This document shows, in pieces, positions 7,946 to 14,719 of a stretch of 64,000 nt of DNA. The number at the start of each line of letters is the position of its first letter. The first letter of the stretch is position 1. The translations under genes were made by a program, and so were the position numbers. This DNA comes from JARRPM01 sp963765545 (GTDB taxonomy: Bacteria > Pseudomonadota > Gammaproteobacteria > Pseudomonadales > Halieaceae), in contig CAVXWW010000003.1 of assembly GCA_963765545.1 (NCBI GenBank), positions 383,096 to 447,095 of the forward strand, read 5' to 3'. The notes under the pieces are model-generated. The model ran no database searches, was not told the DNA's origin, and saw nothing but the letters and a program-made list of their open reading frames with translations.

Positions 7946-9546
7946 CGTTTCATCCCCTTTTTATGCCCGGTTTTACCTTTTGCTGCTCGCCCGGCGCCTT
8001 TATGCATACTGTCACGGCCGCGCTTGCTGGCAGCGCGTTCGGCCTTGCCACTGCCACGCGAGCCCTGCAGGCCGCTGGTACGGGTTGGCGCAGCCTGCCT
8101 GGATGTCGCAGGCCGGTTGGCCGGCTTGGAGACACTCTTGGGGCGATTGGCAGTTTCGACGCGGCCCCTGTCGCGGGCGCCGGCGGTCCGGGGTTTGCTC
8201 ATCGCGGAGGTCTGTCGTTTGGCCCCGGCATAGCTGCCGGTTGGGGCTTTCGCAGCCGTTGCGGGGCGCTGGGCGACCTTCTCCCTGGCGCCCGGTTTGG
8301 CCCCGGCATAGCTTCCGGCCGGCGCTTTTACGCTTGTTCCGGCAGCGGGTCGCTGGGCTGCGTTGTCCCGGGCGCCGGCATAGCCGCTGGTTCCCTGACC
8401 CTGGCGGTTATCCAGTTGCCTGGGCGCAGCTGTCCGGGATCGCTGGTTCAATGAGTCGAGCTCGGGGCGATTCGGCCGCGCCGCTGTGATCGGGCTCTTC
8501 GGGTTATTCCGGTAATTGTTTTTGCCCTTATCGAACTGGTTAAAGTAATTTTTGTTGCCCGTGTTGATATAAATATTGTTGTTGTTGAAGCTGTTCTTGT
8601 AGTTCTTGGGCGGCTTGTAGCCGTGAGCCGGATGGTAGCCATTGCCATAGCGCGGGCGGTAGGGCGGCGGATAGTAAGGCGGGCGACCGTAGCCGTAGCC
8701 GTAGGATGGGTAGTAGTAGTTGTCGTCGTCATCGTCGAAGACCTCGTTTACGAGTATGCCCGCCCCGAATGCGAGTAGACCGGTAGTCACCATGGCACCT
8801 GTGCTGAAGCCGGTATCGGTAGAAGTGGTAGCTTCGGTGGTGGTAGCGGGCGCAGCAGCCGGCGCAGGCGTGGTATACACCACAGCCGGGTCGTACTGGG
8901 GCACATACACTACTTCGGGCTTCGCGGGCTCCACTATGATCACCTGCTGGTTGTTCTGGGTCTCGGTGGACACTTCCATCTGCTCCGAGCTCTCAAGGTT
9001 TCCCATGTCGGCTGCTTGCTTGCGCAGGCGTTGCACCGCATCGAGGACACCGGGTTCGTCTGCCAGGAAGGCAGAACCCAGCTCGGTGGTCCAGTCCATT
9101 TGCATGCACATCATGTCTACCACGGTGGGAAACTGAACCAATGCAACCATAGGGGGCGTAAAGCCCACACCGAGGGCCGCCGATTCAAGGTCTGCTCCCG
9201 TCAGGTCGGCGTTCTGCAGCAGCCAGTTTCCGGCATCGAGCACTTCCTGGGGGTTGGTAGATGTGGACAGCACCTGCGCGAGTACCGGGTCCGGGTAGAG
9301 TGCGACCGGCGCGAGCAGGGATTCCAGGGCCTCGGGGGAGTAGGTCTCCACCGGGACGTCACTTACCTCGATAGTGTCGGGCGGCGGTGCCACGCCCGGT
9401 TCAACGCTCGCTACCTGCGGCGCTATGGTCTGGCTTGCCGGCGGCGGGGCCGCCGCGGGTGGCTGATTTTTCCCGCACGCTGTCAGCAGTAGACCCAGCG
9501 CGGGAATTGTTGTCGCCAAAACGACGGCCAGGGCAGGTTTCTTCAT
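7942..9546 (-). CDS. DUF3300 lipoprotein with long basic low-complexity tail
   Basis: The protein is 534 residues. The start at 9546 gives MKKPALAV followed by a lipoprotein signal with lipobox LLTACG; an upstream in-frame start would bury it. The DUF3300 domain (about 60-230) includes LLAPVALYPDPVLAQVL, EVLDAGNWL and VVYVPQYDPAVVY. A short hydrophobic/Gly segment and an acidic DDDDD stretch follow, then a Tyr/Pro-rich linker, an Asn-rich stretch and a C-terminal 180-residue tail rich in A, G, R, K and P with repeated SYAGAK units. The basic tail suggests nucleic-acid, polymer or envelope binding, but this is inference. It is the first gene of the pair with DUF2950. Confidence 0.85.
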   Translation of the reverse strand: MKKPALAVVLATTIPALGLLLTACGKNQPPAAAPPPASQTIAPQVASVEPGVAPPPDTIEVSDVPVETYSPEALESLLAPVALYPDPVLAQVLSTSTNPQEVLDAGNWLLQNADLTGADLESAALGVGFTPPMVALVQFPTVVDMMCMQMDWTTELGSAFLADEPGVLDAVQRLRKQAADMGNLESSEQMEVSTETQNNQQVIIVEPAKPEVVYVPQYDPAVVYTTPAPAAAPATTTEATTSTDTGFSTGAMVTTGLLAFGAGILVNEVFDDDDDNYYYPSYGYGYGRPPYYPPPYRPRYGNGYHPAHGYKPPKNYKNSFNNNNIYINTGNKNYFNQFDKGKNNYRNNPKSPITAARPNRPELDSLNQRSRTAAPRQLDNRQGQGTSGYAGARDNAAQRPAAGTSVKAPAGSYAGAKPGAREKVAQRPATAAKAPTGSYAGAKRQTSAMSKPRTAGARDRGRVETANRPKSVSKPANRPATSRQAAPTRTSGLQGSRGSGKAERAASKRGRDSMHKGAGRAAKGKTGHKKGMKR

Positions 9547-9747
9547 ATTTTTATTCCTTGGTACGCAGTCAAAAGCATGGGATTCAGCAAGTATAGGTAG
9601 CAATTAATCGGTATTGCAAAAAATCCTTTTGGACAGCAAGTGCATGCGCCACAGGGTGGCCAGCCACGGGTAGCTGAACCAGGCTTTGCCCGGTGGCGTA
9701 TTGTTAGATAACCCCGACCAATTCTGATAATTCGAGAGGCAGGCAGT

Positions 9748-10056
9748 GTGACAGTAACTTTAGAACAATGGCGAGAATCAGGAGCAGCCCGTGATGTGAT
9801 CGTGGACTCTATCGAGGGGGCAATATACCGCGTGTGCCTGGTGATAGAAGGGCGTGAACACAGGCTGCTGGATGTGGACGGAAAAACGTTCCAGCGCAGG
9901 TCGGTGACCCATGTGCGAGAGGGTCTGCGGGATCTTCCGGTGGGAACAATGACACTGCGGCACAGCTCTGCCTACGACGAGATGGTAGGCCAATGTAATC
10001 GCGAGGGCTCCAACATGCTGCTGGTGCCGCTTGCCAATGAGCCCGACCCGGTGTGA
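9748..10056 (+). CDS. Small DUF6482-like protein
   Basis: A 102-residue soluble protein with no signal or membrane segment. The order WRESGAARDVIVDSIEG, then YRVCLVIEGREHRLL, then MTLRHSSAYDEMVGQ resembles the DUF6482 family of small proteobacterial proteins. I assign this by recall of the pattern and cannot verify it. The start is a GTG preceded by a purine-rich GAGAGGCAGG. It is a single gene, convergent with the small-protein genes that follow the acyl-CoA dehydrogenase. No function is known. Confidence 0.65.
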   Translation: MTVTLEQWRESGAARDVIVDSIEGAIYRVCLVIEGREHRLLDVDGKTFQRRSVTHVREGLRDLPVGTMTLRHSSAYDEMVGQCNREGSNMLLVPLANEPDPV

Positions 10057-10063
10057 AAAATGC

Positions 10064-10228
10064 TTATTGCACCGCCGGTGACGGGGACTGAACCTCGCGC
10101 CAGGGGTGTCCTCCGCAAGTGGCGTAGTTGGGGCAGTCCGCCATGCAACCCCTGCATGGAAGGCGGTTGTCCGCAAGCATTGGTTGGGTCGAACGTTCGG
10201 GCAGGGGCTGATCGGTTGATGAGGGCAT
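10064..10228 (-). CDS. Small Cys-rich protein (54 residues)
   Basis: The protein begins MPSSTDQPLPERST and carries a four-cysteine cluster CRGCMADCPNYATC in the middle, which could bind a metal or an Fe-S centre. The start at 10228 is supported by an AAAGGA Shine-Dalgarno seven bases upstream; a longer frame to 10276 lacks one. It lies 11 bases after the 80-residue gene and probably belongs to the same transcript as the acyl-CoA dehydrogenase. I do not recognise the family; a DUF6455-like zinc protein is possible. No function is proposed. Confidence 0.5.
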   Translation of the reverse strand: MPSSTDQPLPERSTQPMLADNRLPCRGCMADCPNYATCGGHPWREVQSPSPAVQ

Positions 10229-10239
10229 TGTGGTTTCCT

Positions 10240-10482
10240 TTAAAGGGGGAGTAGTCGGCGCAACAGTGTGCGCCATCGCGATGGCGCTGGCTCAGTCTTC
10301 TTGACGACGTGGCTGTCCGGTATGCCATGGAGTGCATACCATTGTTCCCACTCGTGCGGTGTGAGGGTGGTGGGCACCTGGCCGCTCGTTGCGCGCTTCA
10401 GGGATTGTGCCTGCAGCGACGTGTCAGAGGGGGCTGACTCGTCGCCGAGCAACTGCGCGATACGGTCATGATCGACGGCCAT
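10240..10482 (-). CDS. Hypothetical 80-residue protein coupled to the acyl-CoA dehydrogenase gene
   Basis: The ATG overlaps the stop of the upstream acyl-CoA dehydrogenase gene (TGATG), which strongly suggests translational coupling. The protein is soluble and mixed in composition, with LTPHEWEQWYALHGIPDSHVV in the middle and a basic, hydrophobic C-terminus (RWRTLLRRLLPL) that could sit on the membrane. No family is recognised. The coupling is the main evidence that the gene is real. Confidence 0.55.
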   Translation of the reverse strand: MAVDHDRIAQLLGDESAPSDTSLQAQSLKRATSGQVPTTLTPHEWEQWYALHGIPDSHVVKKTEPAPSRWRTLLRRLLPL

Positions 10483-12257
10483 CAGGCCCGCCAGTGGTCC
10501 GCTGTGAATGCCATCATGCTGTCTTTGCCAGTGGTGATATCTTCCAGCAGCCAGCTCGTTTCGGGCAGGAGTTTTTCAAAGTAATAGCGCGCTGACACCT
10601 GTTTGCCCTCCAGTAGCGGCCGGTTACCCTCGCCCTCCGCAAGTTTCCTCCCGGCGATATCGGCCATGCGCGACCACAGGTAGGCTATCACAGTGAGTGC
10701 TGTCAAGCGCAGGTAGGGGGAGGCCGCGGCGCCGGCTTGCTCGGGATCCTGCATGCCGTTGGTCGCGATCCAGGTGGTGGCCTCCTCCAGGGAGCTGAGG
10801 GCCGCCTTCAGCTCACTGTGATAGGGCGCCTCGGGTGTATCTGCAAGAAACGAGGCTATGGTGTCGAAAAGTTGAGCGATCAGCCGTCCACCTTTCAGGC
10901 CTAGCTTGCGTCCCACCAGGTCCATAGCCTGAATGCCGTTAGTGCCCTCATAGATGCGGGGGATCCTGCCGTCCCTGACCAGCTGCTCCAGCGGCCAGTC
11001 AGTGGTAAAACCGGCCCCGCCCAGCACCTGCAAGCCGACGTTGGCGTTGTTGAATCCCTCATCGGTGAGGAATGATTTCACCACCGGGGTGAGCAACTGG
11101 ACCAGGTCATCCGCGCGTTCGCGCACCGCCTCTTCCGGGTGGGCGACAGACAGGTCCAGCTGATGGCCGGTAAACAGGGCGAGTGCTCGCATGCCTTCGT
11201 TCATCACTTTCTGGCGCATCAACATGCGCCTCACATCCGGATGAACAATGATAGGGTCCGCCGGACCGTCGGCGTTTTGCGGCCCGGTGAGCGAGCGACC
11301 CTGCAAGCGCTCCAGGGCGAAGCCCAGGCTTTCCTGGTAAGCCATTTCGGCCACGCCCAGGCCCTGCATGCCCACCATCAGCCTGGCCTCGTTCATCATG
11401 GTGAACATGGCCCGCATGCCGTTGTTGGCTTCTCCCACCAGCCAACCCTGTGCGTTTTCAAAGTTCAGAACGGCGGTTGCCGAGCCCTTGATACCCATCT
11501 TGTGTTCCAGTCCGCCGCAAAAAACCGGGTTGCGCTCGCCGTTGTGGGGCAACACTTTCGGAACCAGGAACAGGGAGATCCCCTTGGTGCTGTCGGGTGC
11601 ACCGGGCAGCTTGGCAAGTACCAGGTGGACGATGTTGTCCACCATGTCGTGCTCGCCGCCGGTGATCCAGATCTTGGTGCCCTCGATGCTGTAGCTGCCG
11701 TCCGCGCGCGGGGTGGCCCGTGTCCGTATCATGCCCAGGTCGGTGCCACATTGGGGCTCTGTCAGGCACATGGTGCCCGTCCACTGGCCACTGACCAGTT
11801 TTTCCAGGTAGGTGTCCTTCAAGTCTTCAGAGCCATGAGCATGCACCGCACTGATGGCACCGTGGGTCAGGCCGGGATACATACCCAGCGAAAGGTTGCT
11901 GGAGCAGACCATCTCGTCGACGATAAATTTCAGGGTGTGTGGCAGGCCCTGTCCGCCATATTCCACCGGAGCATCCAGCGATGCCCAGCCCCCCTCGGTG
12001 AACTGCTGATACGCACCGATAAAACCGTCGGGTGTAGTGACGGCGTGGGTCTCGGGGTTGTAGCTGCAGCCCTGCTCATCGCCGATTTTGTTCACCGGCT
12101 GCAGCACCTCGGCGGCCAGCTTGCCGGCTTCTTCGATCACTGCGGAGATGATGTCGGGGGTAGCTTCCGCATATTTTTCCAGGGTCTGGAGTTGATCCAT
12201 TCCCAGAACGTCGAAGAGCAGGAAGTGGATATCGTTGACAGGCGGCTGATATTGCAT
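10482..12257 (-). CDS. Acyl-CoA dehydrogenase (AcdA/DmdC-like, about 590 residues)
   Basis: FAD-dependent dehydrogenase introducing the alpha-beta double bond in an acyl-CoA. At 591 residues it belongs to the long class that includes 3-methylmercaptopropionyl-CoA dehydrogenase DmdC. Visible elements include GWASLDAPVEYGGQGLP, MCLTEPQCGTDLG in the FAD/substrate middle domain, GTKIWITGGEHD, the KMGIKGSATAVLNFENA segment, LQVLGGAGFTTDWPLEQLVRDGRIPRIYEGTNGIQ with the catalytic-base region, and a C-terminal SARYYFEKLLPETSWLLEDI domain of the PF12806 type. DmdC activity is possible but the sequence alone does not separate it from fatty acyl-CoA dehydrogenases. It is the first gene of a three-gene leftward unit. 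Confidence 0.9.
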   Translation of the reverse strand: MQYQPPVNDIHFLLFDVLGMDQLQTLEKYAEATPDIISAVIEEAGKLAAEVLQPVNKIGDEQGCSYNPETHAVTTPDGFIGAYQQFTEGGWASLDAPVEYGGQGLPHTLKFIVDEMVCSSNLSLGMYPGLTHGAISAVHAHGSEDLKDTYLEKLVSGQWTGTMCLTEPQCGTDLGMIRTRATPRADGSYSIEGTKIWITGGEHDMVDNIVHLVLAKLPGAPDSTKGISLFLVPKVLPHNGERNPVFCGGLEHKMGIKGSATAVLNFENAQGWLVGEANNGMRAMFTMMNEARLMVGMQGLGVAEMAYQESLGFALERLQGRSLTGPQNADGPADPIIVHPDVRRMLMRQKVMNEGMRALALFTGHQLDLSVAHPEEAVRERADDLVQLLTPVVKSFLTDEGFNNANVGLQVLGGAGFTTDWPLEQLVRDGRIPRIYEGTNGIQAMDLVGRKLGLKGGRLIAQLFDTIASFLADTPEAPYHSELKAALSSLEEATTWIATNGMQDPEQAGAAASPYLRLTALTVIAYLWSRMADIAGRKLAEGEGNRPLLEGKQVSARYYFEKLLPETSWLLEDITTGKDSMMAFTADHWRA

Positions 12258-12401
12258 GGCTGAGTGTTCTCACTGGATTGTGTGTCGGTAATTACGCCTG
12301 CTGCCGGTCTTCGGTTCATATCCGTGACACCGCGGTCAGGTGCGGCAATCCAGCGACACAGGGGAAGCGTACTGTAAGGTACCTGGCGAAGGACAAAAAG
12401 G

Positions 12402-13151
12402 ATGAATGATTTGGCACAAAGGGCGGGGGTGGCGCTGGTGATAGGCGCGTCTGGCGGAATAGGGCGGGCGGTGCTGGATCACTACCTGGCGCAACCGCAG
12501 TTTGAGCAGGTGATCGCAGTTAGCCGGTCGCCGCAACCCGAGGCGCTTGCACAGCATGACGCGCGCCTGCGTTGGCGGGTCTGTGATAACACTGAGGCAT
12601 CCATAGACGACGTGCTGGCTGCCGCCGAGGGCATGCATCGGCAGTTCAGCAGGGTCATTATCTGCAACGGCCAGCTGCACAATGACAGGGTTACCCCGGA
12701 AAAATCACTGCTCAAGCTAACCGCGGCATCCATGCAGGAGATTCTTCATGCCAATGTGGTCGTGCCTTCGCTGTGGGTGGCAGCTCTGTCGAAGGTGCTG
12801 CGCGGGGGCAACACCTGCGTCATCGCCGTACTGAGCGCGCGGGTCGGCAGTATCTCAGATAACCGGCTGGGCGGCTGGTACAGCTATCGTGCGTCAAAGG
12901 CGGCGCTCAATATGGTGCTGAAATCGGCGGCTATCGAGTATGCGCGGCGCTTGCCACAGGTCAAGTTGGTAGCCTTCCATCCCGGGACCACAGATACCGA
13001 GCTGTCCAGGCCGTTTCAGCGCGGGGTTGCGCCCGAAAGCCTGTTCACCCCGGCTTTCGTCGCGGGAAAACTGGCGACGCTACTGGACCAGGTCGAGCCG
13101 GACGCTGAGCTGTCTTTCCTGGCATGGGATGGGTCCGCTATCGAGTGGTGA
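12402..13151 (+). CDS. Short-chain dehydrogenase/reductase (CsgA-like)
   Basis: A 249-residue NAD(P)-dependent oxidoreductase. The nucleotide motif is GASGGIGRAV (~16-25), the structural NNAG is replaced by CNGQLHN, the catalytic Ser lies in IAVLSARVGS and the catalytic pair in YSYRASKAAL. The tail HPGTTDTELSRPFQRGVAPESLFTPAFVAGKL matches the atypical CsgA/C-factor-like SDRs. The substrate is unknown. An AAGG purine run precedes the ATG. It is transcribed divergently from the acyl-CoA dehydrogenase gene and ends nine bases from the convergent rhodanese gene. Confidence 0.88.
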   Translation: MNDLAQRAGVALVIGASGGIGRAVLDHYLAQPQFEQVIAVSRSPQPEALAQHDARLRWRVCDNTEASIDDVLAAAEGMHRQFSRVIICNGQLHNDRVTPEKSLLKLTAASMQEILHANVVVPSLWVAALSKVLRGGNTCVIAVLSARVGSISDNRLGGWYSYRASKAALNMVLKSAAIEYARRLPQVKLVAFHPGTTDTELSRPFQRGVAPESLFTPAFVAGKLATLLDQVEPDAELSFLAWDGSAIEW

Positions 13152-13159
13152 GCTGTCGG

Positions 13160-13507
13160 TTACTGACCGGCGAGCGCCCTGGCGTCTTCCAGGCCACCGA
13201 CATTAACCACGTTGGTATAGCCCTGTGCGATGAGGCTTTGGCGGGCCTTTTCAGCGCGCCCGCCGACAGCACAGTAGAGGTAAATGGGCGCATTCATTGC
13301 CAACTGTAGACCGGCAACGCCAGCCCCTATGTCGTCGAAAGGAATCAGCCGGGCCTGCTCAAGGTGCCCCCGTTCGTACTCGGCGGGGGTGCGCACATCT
13401 ATCCACACAGCATCTGCAGGCAGTTCGGCAGCCATGTTAGCGGGAGGCTCGGAGCAGCCCGCTGTCAGGGCGACCAGCAGGACACAGATTACGGTGAATC
13501 TACTCAT
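13160..13507 (-). CDS. Rhodanese-domain lipoprotein
   Basis: The protein is 115 residues. A lipoprotein signal ends in the lipobox LTAGC at about residue 18, so the domain would face the periplasm. A single rhodanese fold follows: AVWIDVRTPAEYERGHLEQARLIPF and the active-site loop CAVGGRAEKA with the sulfur-carrying Cys. Such phage-shock PspE-like proteins transfer sulfane sulfur to thiol acceptors. It lies 12 bases after hemH and is probably cotranscribed with it. Confidence 0.88.
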   Translation of the reverse strand: MSRFTVICVLLVALTAGCSEPPANMAAELPADAVWIDVRTPAEYERGHLEQARLIPFDDIGAGVAGLQLAMNAPIYLYCAVGGRAEKARQSLIAQGYTNVVNVGGLEDARALAGQ

Positions 13508-13519
13508 GGTACGGCACCT

Positions 13520-14611
13520 CTAGTTGGTGGCTCCGAGCGCGATAGCCCGGGCTTTTGTTTGCGCCGCTGCAGCACTATCTGGTGCGCTCTCCAGCCAGCC
13601 TGACAGTTGTTCTTCCGCGATGGCCGCCAGGGCATCAATATGGCCCGGCTCGCTGTTGAGGCAGGGGATGTACCCGAAATCGGTCCCACCCGCCTCCATG
13701 AAATAACCGCGGTTCTCGTCCCCGATCTCCTCGATCGTCTCCAGGCAATCGGCGGCAAAACCCGGGCAGACGACCTGTATGCTTTTCACCCCCTGGCCGG
13801 GCAACGCCTTGAGTGTGGCATCCGTGTAGGGCTGCAGCCACTCGGCCTTGCCAAAGCGGGACTGGAAGGTGGTCAGGTAGTCAGATTCGGGCAGGCCCAA
13901 CTTTTCGACAACCAGGCGCGTGGTCTTGTGGCACTGGCAGTGATAGGGGTCGCCCTGGTCCAGGTAGCGGCGGGGCTCGCCGTGATAGGAAAACAGCAGC
14001 TTGTCCGCGCTGCCGTGCTCAGTGCGATAGGCGCGGATGCTGTCAGCAATCGCTTCGATGTAGGCGTTGTGATCGTGGTACTGGCTGACAAAACGGGTTT
14101 CCGGCAGCCAGCGGCGCTGGGTGAAGTCAGCAGCCAGGGCATCGAAGGTAGAGCCTGTCGTCGCGCCGCTGTACTGCGGATAAAGGGGCAGAACCAGTAA
14201 ACGGGTCACGCCTTTGTCGATCATTCCCTGCACGGTGTCGGCAAAATTCGGGTTGCCGTAGCGCATGGCAAAATCAACCAGCACCTGCTCGCCGAAGCGC
14301 TCTCGCAGGGTCTTGTCCAGGGCTTGCGCCTGGTCACTGGTATGGAACATCAGGGGCGAGCCGCGCTCTGTCCAGACCTTGCTGTAGCTGGCCGCAGAGC
14401 GCGAGGGCCGGATGCGCAGAATAATCCCGTGCAGAATCAGCCACCAGACGGGTCTTGGAATCTCCACCACCCTGGGGTCCCACAGAAACTGTCGCAGGTA
14501 CTTGCGCAGGGCCTTACTGTCCGGCGCTTCCGGGGTCCCGAGATTGGTCAGGAGAACACCGATGCGGGGTGTCTGGCCGTGGTCGAAGTTTTTACTGCCG
14601 ATGTATTTCAT
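13520..14611 (-). CDS. hemH: Ferrochelatase
   Basis: Inserts Fe2+ into protoporphyrin IX to make protoheme at the inner membrane surface. The protein is 363 residues. Family landmarks are GVLLTNLGTPEAPDSKALRKYLRQFLWDPRVVEIPR at the N-terminus, VLPLYPQYSGATTGS, the metal/active-site His in LLFSYHGEPRRYLDQGDPYHCQCHKT, and VVCPGFAADCLETIEEIGDENRGYFMEAGG with the catalytic Glu. The heme demand of the adjacent multiheme cytochrome cluster makes the position sensible, but a strong hairpin separates the two units. Confidence 0.95.
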   Translation of the reverse strand: MKYIGSKNFDHGQTPRIGVLLTNLGTPEAPDSKALRKYLRQFLWDPRVVEIPRPVWWLILHGIILRIRPSRSAASYSKVWTERGSPLMFHTSDQAQALDKTLRERFGEQVLVDFAMRYGNPNFADTVQGMIDKGVTRLLVLPLYPQYSGATTGSTFDALAADFTQRRWLPETRFVSQYHDHNAYIEAIADSIRAYRTEHGSADKLLFSYHGEPRRYLDQGDPYHCQCHKTTRLVVEKLGLPESDYLTTFQSRFGKAEWLQPYTDATLKALPGQGVKSIQVVCPGFAADCLETIEEIGDENRGYFMEAGGTDFGYIPCLNSEPGHIDALAAIAEEQLSGWLESAPDSAAAAQTKARAIALGATN

Positions 14612-14687
14612 GGTGGCTCAATATACGGATGCCTGAACCCGATGCCAAGCAATCGGGGTCAGGTACGCAAAAGAAGGGATAGTGGAT

Positions 14688-14713
14688 GGCTGGCGCGTTT
14701 GAACGCGCCAGCC
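14688..14713 (-). terminator. Intrinsic terminator of the multiheme cytochrome operon
   Basis: A perfect 10-bp stem (GGCTGGCGCG / CGCGCCAGCC) with a six-base loop begins seven bases beyond the stop of the decaheme lipoprotein gene on the minus strand. It is followed in that direction by a pyrimidine-rich run ending CCCTTCTTTT. The U-tract is displaced, so efficiency is uncertain. It marks the end of the leftward electron-transfer operon. Confidence 0.75.
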
Positions 14714-14719
14714 CGGGGC

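Noticed and set aside
11139..12263. 374-codon frame antisense to the acyl-CoA dehydrogenase
   Set aside because: The sense protein has full dehydrogenase motifs; the antisense frame is Gly/Ala/His-biased by complementarity alone.
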